The notes beneath the pieces are model-generated. The model saw nothing but the letters and a program-made list of their open reading frames with translations. It did no database searches and was not told where the DNA came from. A DNA stretch of 64,000 nt from Tillandsia leiboldiana (taxonomy: Eukaryota; Streptophyta; Magnoliopsida; Poales; Bromeliaceae): the NCBI GenBank assembly GCA_029204045.2, contig CM055077.1, forward strand, positions 17,436,584-17,500,583, in the 5' to 3' direction. The stretch's first letter is position 1. Each line of letters begins with the position of its first letter. This document shows, one piece after another, positions 10,486-20,666 of this stretch. The translations under genes were made by a program, and so were the position numbers.

Positions 10486-11811
10486 ATTACCCTGCCATCA
10501 CAGCCTACCCGTCCCGAATCCCAAGTATCTGACTACACTATCCCAGCCCCTGCTCTAACCCGAGCATACTATCCCCTATGTCTAAGTGACTGAAGTAAGA
10601 ATGAAACATGGTTTCTCCAAAGTCAATTCGAGCATGATAGTGTAGCAGAAAAAGGTGGCCTATCAAGGTGACCATTCAAGCATGCAAAAGTCCTTTTCTT
10701 AATGAACCATTTTAAGTACTCTAACCACATATCCCAACCTTTCATTTAACATGCAACAAGATATGGATTTAGCATGATTTCCAAATAATTATACTACATA
10801 TTTAAAGCATGGAAACACCATCAACTAACTTGTAGTTTTCTAACAATTCTATTATTAACTAAGAAACCAGGATCTCATACAAGCATGCTAGGTCCATCTC
10901 ACAGTTCTACTAACAACATGATCAAGAGCATTCTAATAGGCCTAGTGATAAATCACAAATAGGAGGTTTACAACATCACCCACCTCGAGCGCTAATCCAA
11001 GTTCCCAAAAGCAAAACCCAAGCTCAGTCCAAATACTCACCACCAATCTGTACAAAATACCCCAAAGGAAAGTACATAAGCTAATCATTCACAATTTCCA
11101 AAATCTGTCCCTTAATACCACAGTCCAGAATTCTCCAATTTTTACATGCGAAAAATGCCCAGAAAAATCCAAGAAAAATACTATCGCGATCCTCGCGACG
11201 AACCCGTCGAAACGAGTACCTGCACGCCCAAATCGGAGTTTCCTACGCTGAGATAAAAATCCGGCAAGGGAAACACCCCAATCCAAACTGTACCAAATTT
11301 CTGTAACAAAGAACCACAGAAAAAGGAGATTCTCACCCTCGTGAAAAATCAAGAAAAATCTGTGAAAAATCCAGGAGACTCCTTGCGAAATGTAGATGAA
11401 AAATGCCTTTTGAATCGCCTCGATCCAACGTCTGAACGAAAAGATACGGCAAGAACACCGCGGTGCTGTCCAAAAGTCAAATGGGTGCTCAGAAAACTCC
11501 AAGATCAGCACGGAAATCGAGGAACCTCAAAACACAGGAGTTCAAGTCCTACCTGCCAGGAGTCCAACGGCGCAAGAATAGGCGAAATCGGATGTCGGGG
11601 TGAGTCGGGGAAGCCCAAACACCGCGAAGGGGCGAAGCGGGTCGCCGGAGAGCAAGCGTCGTGCCGCGCCGAAAAATCGCTAACCTCGGGATGCGTGCCC
11701 CTAAAAATCCCAGGGATGTTCAGTTGGATGAGGAACAAATAGAGGAAAAATCGCCCAAGAGAAATCCCTGTGAAAAACTGCTCAGAAAAAGTGCTAAGAG
11801 ACCCAAAGACC

Positions 11812-11893
11812 CCTTTTTATAGTCCCAGCCCATAACACTAACGGGCCGGGTTTTCGGGCGCAAGATTCGGGCGCACTGCGCCCGAAAACCCGG
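11812..11893 (-). promoter_or_regulatory. LTR core promoter: TATA box and 17-bp dyad
   Basis: TATAAAA on the minus strand is at 11815-11821, about 840 bp from the LTR start. Immediately upstream is a perfect inverted repeat with 17-bp arms (left 11846-11862, right 11877-11893, arm CCGGGTTTTCGGGCGCA) and a 14-nt loop. Confidence 0.7.
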
Positions 11894-12149
11894 TCGCACA
11901 ATCCCTGTCCGACGCGCCCAAAATCTCCTGGTGATGCCACGTCGCCCCATAACAGGGGACAGCGGTGCAAGGTGGCCCGCTGCGCGCCGCGTGTCCCCCT
12001 GCGGTCAGCGGGGGTAGGTACGGCCGCCCACACACGAGGCGACACGTGGCGCACTCGAGTGCGGCCGACCGCCCGCCTGGCGCTCCTGTGCGCGCGCAGT
12101 GCCGAGGCGCCCCTCTGCGCACACCGTGGACCGCGCCCTCGAGAGCCAG

Positions 12150-12328
12150 CAAATCCCAAGCCGCCACGTGTCATGCGCCCGGTCCACCGCAACCCCGCAA
12201 AATCGCTGAGCCGTGCCGCGTGCGCCGGCCATTCAGGGCACGCCACGCGTCCCCTGCCTGCGGTCCATGCACCGCCGCGCCTCCCCGTGGACCGAGCTGC
12301 TTGAGCCGGCCAATAATAGGCCGCCACT
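12150..12328 (+). promoter_or_regulatory. U3 ERSE-I-like modules, decayed
   Basis: CCAAT-N9-CCACT is at 12310-12328 and CAAAT-N9-CCACG at 12150-12168. Spacing is kept and each has one mismatch to CCAAT-N9-CCACG. Each lies between GTGGACCG and GGTCCAC motifs. Confidence 0.5.
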
Positions 12329-12659
12329 TGGCTCAGGGCGGTCCACGAGTCTCCCCCATGCACCGAAAATCCCCGAAAACTTCCGGAAGCCCGCTTTTGG
12401 TCATCCGGACTCCAAATTTAACAAGCAAATAGCCGTTTTCAAGCATTTTTCCGCGCTGAATCCAAATCCAACCTCAGACTGGCCCAAAACCTCTTCTAAA
12501 ACTTCGGCAAATGCAGCCAAAGGCCAAATCCGCTATCAAAGTCTCACAATGTCCATCTGTGGCACCCCTTCGATGCACCATGGGCCAGACACACCAACGC
12601 TAGGTGTTCTACACAGTGGATTCATCGGAAAGTTGCATGGGAAAAACCAGAACACTACA

Positions 12660-12694
12660 TCCTCCCCCACAAGAAAAAGTTTCATCCTCGAAAC
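12660..12694 (-). other. Polypurine tract and GTTTCG/CGAAAC hairpin of element B
   Basis: In element sense GTGGGGGAGGA (12660-12670) abuts the 3' LTR. Just upstream, 12679-12694 carries the imperfect-palindrome motif known near the polypurine tract of many plant chromoviruses (arms GTTTCG and CGAAAC in other copies; one arm base is changed here). Confidence 0.85.
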
Positions 12695-12706
12695 AAAAGT
12701 CATACC

Positions 12707-15700
12707 TCAAGCAGGGGCCTCAAACAAGTGGGGGTAAGCATCCATCATCGCTGACTCCAGCTCCCAGGTAGCCTCGCGCTCATCATGACTGCTCCAGAGG
12801 ATCTTCACATAAGGGATGGCCCGACTGCGCAATTCCCTAACCTCACGGTCCAAGATCCTCAACGGCCGCTCAACATAGCTCAGGTTCTCAGCAACCTCCA
12901 AAGGGGTGAAATCAATGATGTGGGACGGGTCATGAACATACCTCCTCAGAGTCGATACATGAAAAACATTGTGAACACCTGAAAGCCTGGGAGGAAGCGC
13001 AAGCCTGTAGGCAACTGGCCCTAAGCGCTCCAACACCTTAAAAGGTCCAATATAACGAGGGCTCAGTTTCCCACGAATGCCAAATCTCCGAATCCCCTTC
13101 GAAGGCGAGACTTTCAAAAAGACATGATCGCCCACCTGAAACTCTAAGTCTCGCCGTCGTGTATCAGCATAACTCCTCTATCGACTCTGGGCGGTCTCGA
13201 GATGTCGTCGTACCAATCTGACCTTTTCCTCTGCCTCTAATAGTAGATCAGGACCCAAAGTCTTCTTCTCACCCACGTCACTCCAATAAAGGGGTGACCG
13301 ACACTTGCGTCCATACAACGCTTCAAACGGAGCCATCTGAATGCTCGCCTGATAGCTGTTGTTGTACGCAAACTCAACTAATCCCAAGTGTCGGTACCAT
13401 CCTCCTCCAAAGTCCAGTATGCATGCTCTCAACATATCCTCGAGGGTCTGAATAGTGCGCTCTGACTGCCCATCGGTCTGTGGGTGGAATGCCGTACTAA
13501 ATCGGAGCTGCGTCCCCAAGGCTGTCTGTAAACTCCTCCAGAAATGCGAGACAAACCTCGGGTCTCTATCTGATAAGATGGAAACGGGTACCCCGTGCAA
13601 TCTAACCACCTCAGCCAAGTACACCTGTGCCAGTCGCTCCCTCGGCCAAGTCATCTGAACCGGTAAAAAGTGAGCGGACTTGGTAAGCCTGTCCACGACT
13701 ACCCAGATAGCATCCGCTCCCGTCTGTGCTCTCGGCAAACTAGTGACAAAATCCATCGTAACATGTTCCCATTTCCATTCAGGGATTGGGAGACTCTGCA
13801 ACTTGCCAGCAGGTACACGATGCTCAGCCTTTACTTGCTGACAAGTTAGACAGTGTGCTACAAATCTCCCAATGTCTCTTTTCATCCCATTCCACCAAAA
13901 CTGTGCCTTAAGGTCCCTATACATCTTAGTCCCACCAGGATGGATGGTATAAGGTGTATAGTGGGCCTCCCTCAAGATCTGCTCTCGGATCTCTGCATCC
14001 ATAGGCACACAAGCTCAGTCCCTGTACCGCAGTACTCCCGCAGCATCAACCGAAAAGTCCCCTATCAAACCAGTCTGCATCTGCTCTCGAATCCTCATCA
14101 AGTGGGGGTCCTCACTCTGTCTCTCCCGAATCCTGTCCAACAGAGTGGGCTGCACGACTAGAGACATAAGTCTAGCAGAGACCCCAGGGGACACAACCTC
14201 GAGCTCTAACCGCCTCATCTGCTCAAGTAATGGCGCCTGATCGGTGATCATCAAAGATAGACTCTGTACTCCTCTCCTGCTCAGGGCATCAGCAACCACG
14301 TTGGCCTTGCCAGGATGGTATAATATGTCTACATCATAGTCTTTCAACAATTCCAACCATCTGCGCTGCCTCAAGTTGAGCTCCTTCTATGTGAACAGGT
14401 ATTTCAAGCTCTTGTGGTCGGTGTAAATCTCGCAGTGCTCCCCATACAGGTAGTGGTGCCACAACTTTAGTGCAAAAATCACGGCAGCTAGCTCCAAATC
14501 ATGGGTAGGGTAATTCTTTTCATAATCCTTCAGTTGCCGAGAGGCATAAGCGATTACCCTTCCCTCCTGCATCAGCACGCAACCAAGTCCACTGTGCGAT
14601 GCATCGCTGTATATCACGTATCCTTTCCCCATAACGGGGAGGGAAAGGATAGGAGCCGACATCAATCTGTTCTTTAATTCCTCAAAGCTCCTCTGGCAAT
14701 CCTCACTCCAAGTAAACTTAATCCCTTTTCGCGTCAAACGAGTGAGAGGTGTGGAAAGTTTCGCAAAACCTTCCACAAACCGACGGTAATATCCCGCTAA
14801 GCCCATGAAACTGCGGACCTCTGATACCGTCGTCGGTCGGGGCCAATCCCGGACTGCCTCAATCTTCGCCGGGTCTACTGCCACTCCAGCGGCTGAAATC
14901 ACGTGGCCCAAAAAGACAACCTCCCGAAGCCAGAAATCACACTTAGATAACTTGGCATACAACTTCCTCTCTCTCAGAAGTTGTAGCACAATCCTCAAGT
15001 GCTCCTCGTGCTCCACATCGCTTCGGGAATAAACTAGGATGTCATCAATAAATACAACGACGAACCGATCCAGGTATGGTCGAAAGATCCTGTTCATTAA
15101 ATCCATAAAAGCATCTGGGGCATTTGTCAATCCAAAAGGCATGACGGTGAACTCATAATGCCCGTACCGCGTCCTGAATGCCGTCTTTGGGATGTCCTCG
15201 GCCTTCACCTTCAATTGGTGGTAACCAGACTGTAAATCAATCTTGGAAAAGACACAAGACCCTTGCAGCTGATCAAATAAGTCATCAATGCGTGGCAAAG
15301 GGTACTTGTTCTTGATGGTCACTTTATTCAACTCCCGATAATCAACACATAGTCGAAGTGATCCATCCTTCTTCTTCACAAATAGCACCGGCGCTCCCCA
15401 CGGCGATACGCTTGGTCTGACAAAACCTTTGTCCATTAAATCCTGGAGTTGCGCCTTTAACTCTCGCAGCTCAGCCGGTGCCATTCGGTAATGAGCCTTA
15501 GAGATTGGCGCAGTTCCAGAAACTACGTCAATCACAAACTCAACCTCCCTATCCGGCGGCATATGAATCAGATCCGGAGGAAACACATCCGGGAACTCGT
15601 GGACAATAGGGATATCCTGGAGTCCCGGTGCCACCACGGGCTCCTTAACCACAGATGCCAAAAAGGCCACGCATCCACTGCGCATCATCTGCCTCGCTCG

Positions 15701-17512
15701 AGAAGTCGAAACCACAGAGGCAAAGAAAGCACTCTGGCACCCCCTGTAAACGAACACCTCCTGGCCTGGCTCGCTAAAAGTAACAGTCCTCGCGGCGCAA
15801 TCAATCGTCGCGAAATAGCGAGCTAGCCAATCCATCCCCAGCACAATGTCAAAATCTCGCAGCTGACTAAGGACCATTAGGTCCGCTGGCAAAATCCAAG
15901 ACTCAAACTGTACAGGGCAAGACCAACAACACTCCTCTACATGCAAAATATGATCAGGAATCCGTACCTCTAATGCATGCGGCAACTGACCTAACTCTAG
16001 TCCATGCGATGATGCAAATGCTCTACTGATAAAAGAATGTGATGCACCGGTATCAAATAAAGTGCAAGCTCTAATGCCGAGAAGTAAAATGATACCTGCC
16101 ACCACGTGGTCGGCTGCCGCGGAGTCCCCTACCTGGGCGGCGTAGACTCGCCCGCTCTGAGATGGTGGTCGGTAGTCTGTAGGGTGGGAGGAAGGAGCCC
16201 TGCTCGCTGGAGCATAAGGCCGCTGCTGGGGCACCGAAGGAACTGATGCTGAAGAAGGAGCCTGCGGTGTCGAGAGAGGGCAAGTAGCTCGAATGTGGCC
16301 GGACTGTCCACACCGATAACAGCGGCCATACCTCTGGTCACAAGTATCCGCCGAGTGCTGTCCCCTACAAAAGATGCACCTGACCGCAGACTGGGGCTGC
16401 CTCGACTGCTGCTGCTGCTGCCTTTGCCGCTGTGACCCCTGCTGTCGCGACTGCGACCTCTGCTGCGGCGAGTGCTGCTGCTGTCGCTGGGGCTGCTGCT
16501 GATGCTGCGGGGGCCTCTGGGATCCCCCAGGCCCTCGCCGATCCGAACGCCCACGGCCCGTAAACTGAGGCGGGGGCGGTCGGGGCGGCCTCCAGGAACT
16601 GGCCTGTCCCCCATCGTCCGATGTTGGTCGCTTCCTCTCAGAACTCTGAGCGACCAGACCTCCGCGTCTAGAAACAACATGATCTCCCCTCTCGACCCAC
16701 TGTGCATGATCCACTGCCTCAGATAAAGTCTGAAGCCTCTGGGCGTGCACCAAGGTATAGATCTCCGGGCGCAGACCTGTCTCAAACTGCTCCACCTGGT
16801 GCAGCCCATCCCTGGCAACATAGGGTACGCAGTTGAGCAACTGCGTAAACTCCTGGAAATAGTCCCACACTGGGCGATCACCCTGCTGCAGGTTCTTCAA
16901 GTCATCTTCTATCTTCTTCTTCACGCTCGTGGAGAAGTAAGTGTCAAGGATCATCCTCCTGAACTCCGACCAGGGTAGCTGTCGGGTGATCTGAAACTCT
17001 AAGGGCTCGACCCGACGCCACCAAGCATCTGCATCCCCCTCTAGACAATGTACGGCCATGTGTACTCTGAATCTCGGATCAATGAAGAAATCTCTGAACA
17101 ACTTCTCCATTGATGCTAACCACGATCCTATCTCCGCTGGGTGAGTGCTCCGCCCCGAGAACCTAGGTGGTCCTCGCTTACAGAACTGCGCGAGTTTGTC
17201 AGCAAACTCCTGCTCCTCCGCTGGGGTCAATGGCCTGATCACCCCCTGAGCCCCACTGCTAGACGACGGTGCCGTAGGGACAAGTGTAATAGCCGGCGGT
17301 ACAACCGGTGGTACAGGGGCCTCTACAGTAGTAGGGGGAGGTGCCGCAACCTGAGCCAGCAACTGCCCAAACCTCTGCTCCTGTCGGCGGTGACTCTCCG
17401 CCAACTGGGCCACCATGGCCCTCAGCTCACTGATCTCAGAAGGCCCGGGCTGCTCCGGCTCCTCCGGGGGTGTAGGAGTACCCCGAGTAGGGATCTGCCG
17501 CCTAGGAGGCAT
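12707..17512 (-). pseudogene. Element B gag-pol (Tekay/Del chromovirus), three premature stops
   Basis: One colinear frame of about 1,600 codons starts best at the ATG 17510-17512 (MPPRRQ), conserved in A and C; an in-frame ATG 24 codons upstream lies in conserved leader sequence. Order: gag core; Gln/Arg-rich linker; zinc knuckles, the second CYRCGQSGHIRATC (about 16279-16320); aspartic protease DTGASH (16041-16054); RT with catalytic FIDD (15041-15052); RNase H YSDAS (about 14600); integrase with HHCC finger and DDE core; class-II chromodomain-like tail ending HLFEAPA. Stops interrupt it at 14387-14389 (CAG to TAG), 14015-14017 (CGA to TGA) and 13178-13180 (CAG to TAG), judged against C. 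Its upstream 1,040 or so codons, gag through most of RNase H, remain open. Normally this polyprotein packages, copies and integrates the element; here integrase cannot be made from the long frame. Confidence 0.93.
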
Positions 17513-17807
17513 CCTGCCACACAAGAAACCACGGGTCAGTAAACAAAACCACACTCGACCCAATCCAGCGAAAGTCGTGGACATCCCCCTATTTCTGTAA
17601 CCTTATGTTGTCTGCAGCCAACATAACAGTGCACCAGAAATAGGCTATGCCAATCCCTCTCCACTCACAGGAAGAGTTTAATAACAAATTGCCGACTTTC
17701 GCAAAATATCGCGTCACTCACGCCCTGCCTTCCTAGGGTCTGCCAAAAAGCCTAGGGTTTCCTAAGTCCCAACTGACCTATCCCTAAGCTCTGATACCAA
17801 ACAAATC
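17513..17807 (-). other. Element B leader: PBS, dimer-type hairpin, conserved block
   Basis: The PBS TGGTATCAGAGC is at 17788-17799 (minus). The 24-nt hairpin is at 17603-17626: in sense, arms TTATGTTG and CAACATAA around loop GCTGCAGA, whose core CTGCAG is self-complementary. Twenty-nine nt further on is the conserved block with TTCGCTGGATTGGGTCGA (17554-17574). PBS and hairpin are about 160 nt apart, as in C, E and G. Confidence 0.8.
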
Positions 17808-20566
17808 TGTCACGCCCCGGGTGTAAACCAGAACCCGGGCTTGTCCACAGATCCGCCCTGCACACGGTATTTCCTGTGTACACGAAGCGCTGGTAACCTG
17901 CTCAGATATAAAAGAAATAATACTAGAGCATAAAACAGAGCTAAACTGAAACTAGTACATCTCAGACAAATGCTGGAAATAAAAGTACAATAATCTCTCA
18001 TGAATATACATGTGTCTCTCCCAGCTCACGAAATGAATACAACCAGCTGAGTGTACAGGGGATACAACAAAACTACAAAACTCGAGCACGGGGTAGCGGC
18101 TATCTTGTCAGCGATCCTCTTACCTCGATCCTGGGAAGAGGGTCCCGCAACTCTAGCAGATGACTCTGCAAAACAAAGGGGACAAGAAAAGGGAAAACAG
18201 TGGGGTTCAGAACTACTATAAAGAAAGTAGCCTCCCCTAGTGGGTAAACCTCAACTCAGACCTGCCCACTAGGACTATCAGAGGCTAAAAGAATAAACGT
18301 GGTAAACTATAGGTATGACTACTGATAAAAGCTACCACTAATATGCCTCTACCTGCCCAGCTAAAAGATAGCTAAATATATGCATCAGAATATCGAAGTC
18401 TGCCACATCGGGTATGCCAGCCTACGCATAACACCGATATGGGATAGGAGTCTCAATGTCTGCCAAATCAGGTATGCCAGCCTACGCATAACACCGATAT
18501 GGGACAGGAGTCTCAAGGTCTGCCAAATCGGGTATGCCAGCCTACGCATAACACCGATATGGGTTAGGAGTCTCAATGTCTGCCAAATCGGGTATGCCAG
18601 CCTACGCATAACACCGATATGGGACAGGAGTCTCAGTGTCTACCAAATCGGGTATGCCAGCCTACGCATAACACCGATATGGGACAGGAGTCTCAGGGTC
18701 TCAAGTCTGCGAATAGCGCACTCTGATCTATAAGGAAAAGTACCATCCACCAAAGGAAGCCCAAATCCTCTCCCCGATCTGATGCAATAACAACTGTCCG
18801 GTCAACCGCCCAAAATCCGCGGTTGCCGCATTACCCTGCCATCACAGCCTACCCGTCCCGAATCCCAAGTATCTGACTACACTATCCCAGCCCCTGCTCT
18901 AACCCGAGCATACTATCCCCTATGTCTAAGTGACTGAAGAAAGAATGAAACATGGTTTCTCCTAAGTCAATTCCAGCATGATAGTGTAGCAGAAAAAGGT
19001 GGCCTATCTAAGTGACCATTCAAGCATGCAAAAGTCCTTTTCTTAATGAACCATTTTAAGTACTCTAACCACATATCCCAACCTTTCATTTAACATGCAA
19101 CAAGATATGGATTTAGCATGATTTCCAAGTAATTATACTACATATTTAAAGCATGGAAACACCATCAACTAACTTGTAGTTTTCTAACAATTCAATTATT
19201 AACTAAGAAACCAGGATCTCATACAAGCATGCTAGGTCCATCTCACAGTTCTACTAACAACATGATCAAGAGCATTCTAATAGGCCTAGTGATAAATCAC
19301 AAATAGGAGGTTTACAACATCACCCACCTCGAGCGCTAATCCAAGTTCCCAAAAGCGAAACCCAAGCTCAGTCCAAATACTCACCACCAATCCGTACAAA
19401 ATACCCCAAAGGAAAGTACATAAGCTAATCATTCACAATTTCCAAAATCTGTCCCATAATACCACAGTCCAGAATTCTCCAATTTTTACATGCGAAAAAT
19501 GCCCAGAAAAATCCAAGAAAAATACTATCGCGATCCTCGCGACGAACCCGTCGAAACGAGTACCTGCACGCCCAAATCGGAGTTTCCTACGCTGAGATAA
19601 AAATCCGGCAAGGGAAACACCCCAATCCAAACTGTACCAAATTTCTGTAACAAAGAACCACAGAAAAAGGATATTCTCACCCTCGTGAAAAATCCAGAAA
19701 AATCTGAGAAAAATCCAGGAGACTCCTTGCCAAATGTAGATGAAAAATGCCTTTTGAATCGCCTCGATCCGACGTCTGAACGAAAAGATACGGCAAGAAC
19801 ACCGCGGTGCTGTCCAAAAGTCCGCGAAGAAAAATGGGTCAAATGGGTGCTCAGAAAACTCCAAGATCAGCATGGAAATCGAGGAACCTCAAAACACAGA
19901 AGTTGAAGTCCTACCTGCCAGGAGTCCAACGGCGCAAGAATCGGCGAAATCGGATGTCGGGGTGAGTCGGGGAAGCCCAAACACTGCGAAGGGGCGAAGC
20001 GGGTCGCCGGAGAGCAAGCGTCGCGCCGCGCCGAAAAATCGCTAACCTCGGGATGCGTGCCCCTAAAAATCCCAGGGATGTTCAGTTGGATGAGGAACAA
20101 GTAGAGGAAAAATCGCCCAATAGAAATCCCTGTGAAAAACCGCTCAGAAAAAGTGCTAAGAGACCCAAAGACCCCTTTTTATAGTCCCAGCCCATAACAC
20201 TAACGGGCCGGGTTTTCGGGCGCAAGATTCGGGCGCACTGCGCCCGAAAACACCGGTCGCACAATCCCTGTCCGACGCGCCCGAAATCTCCTAGTGATGC
20301 CACGTCGCCCCATAACAGGGGACAGCGGTGCAAGGTGGCCCGCTGCCCGCCGCGTGTCCCCCTGCGGTCTGCGGGGGTAGGTACGGCAGCCCACACACGA
20401 AGCGACACGTGGCGCACTCGAGTGCGGCCGACCGCCCGCCTGGCGCTCCTGTGCGCGCGCAGTCCCGAGGCGCCCCTCTGTGCACACCGTGGACCGCGCC
20501 CATCGAGAGCCAGCAAATCCCAAAGCCGCAACGTGTCATGCGCCCGGTCCACCGCAACCCCGCAAA
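17808..20566 (-). mobile_element. 5' LTR of element B, broken by the assembly gap
   Basis: It starts TGTCACGCCCC next to B's PBS and runs 2,759 bp before the N run. It includes the 60-bp array, the splice-like sites (donor first base 19327, acceptor last base 18166), TATA (20177-20183) and the promoter dyad. It is close to 9422-12659 but carries an extra stretch near 19820 and lacks about 41 bp near 18047. The missing 3.2-kb LTR end matches 23094-23551. Confidence 0.9.
18398..18697 (-). repeat. Five tandem copies of the 60-bp LTR repeat
   Basis: Same period, phase and unit as 10054-10353, with scattered substitutions. Confidence 0.95.
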
Positions 20567-20666
20567 NNNNNNNNNNNNNNNNNNNNNNNNNNNNNNNNNN
20601 NNNNNNNNNNNNNNNNNNNNNNNNNNNNNNNNNNNNNNNNNNNNNNNNNNNNNNNNNNNNNNNNNN
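20567..20666. other. Assembly gap of exactly 100 N
   Basis: The run of N is exactly 100, the usual placeholder for a gap of unknown size. Both flanks are copies of the same LTR. Confidence 0.99.

Larger units (their letters stand above)
9822..10983 (-). other. Predicted leader intron within the LTR
   Basis: In element sense the donor is GCTCGAG/GTGGGT (first intron base 10983) and the acceptor is the pyrimidine-rich run ending TTTTGCAG (last intron base 9822). A perfect 9-bp inverted repeat (CCTAGTGGG at 9892-9900 with CCCACTAGG at 9921-9929) lies near the acceptor end. Inferred only. Confidence 0.4.
9422..12659 (-). mobile_element. Tekay-type LTR shared by elements A and B
   Basis: This 3,238-bp LTR runs TGTCACGCC...ACTACA as written, so TGTAGTG...GGCGTGACA in element sense. 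It has A's PBS on its left and B's polypurine tract on its right, so it is at once A's 5' LTR and B's 3' LTR. It contains the 60-bp tandem array, the TATA box, the dyad and U3 modules listed separately. Compared with B's 5' LTR it keeps a stretch of about 41 bp near 9660-9700 and lacks about 19 bp near 11479. ORFs in the GC-rich part are spurious. Confidence 0.9.

Noticed and set aside
11846..11893. Promoter dyad read as E2F sites
   Set aside because: The core TTTCGGGC does not fit the E2F consensus TTTSSCGS at the needed positions.
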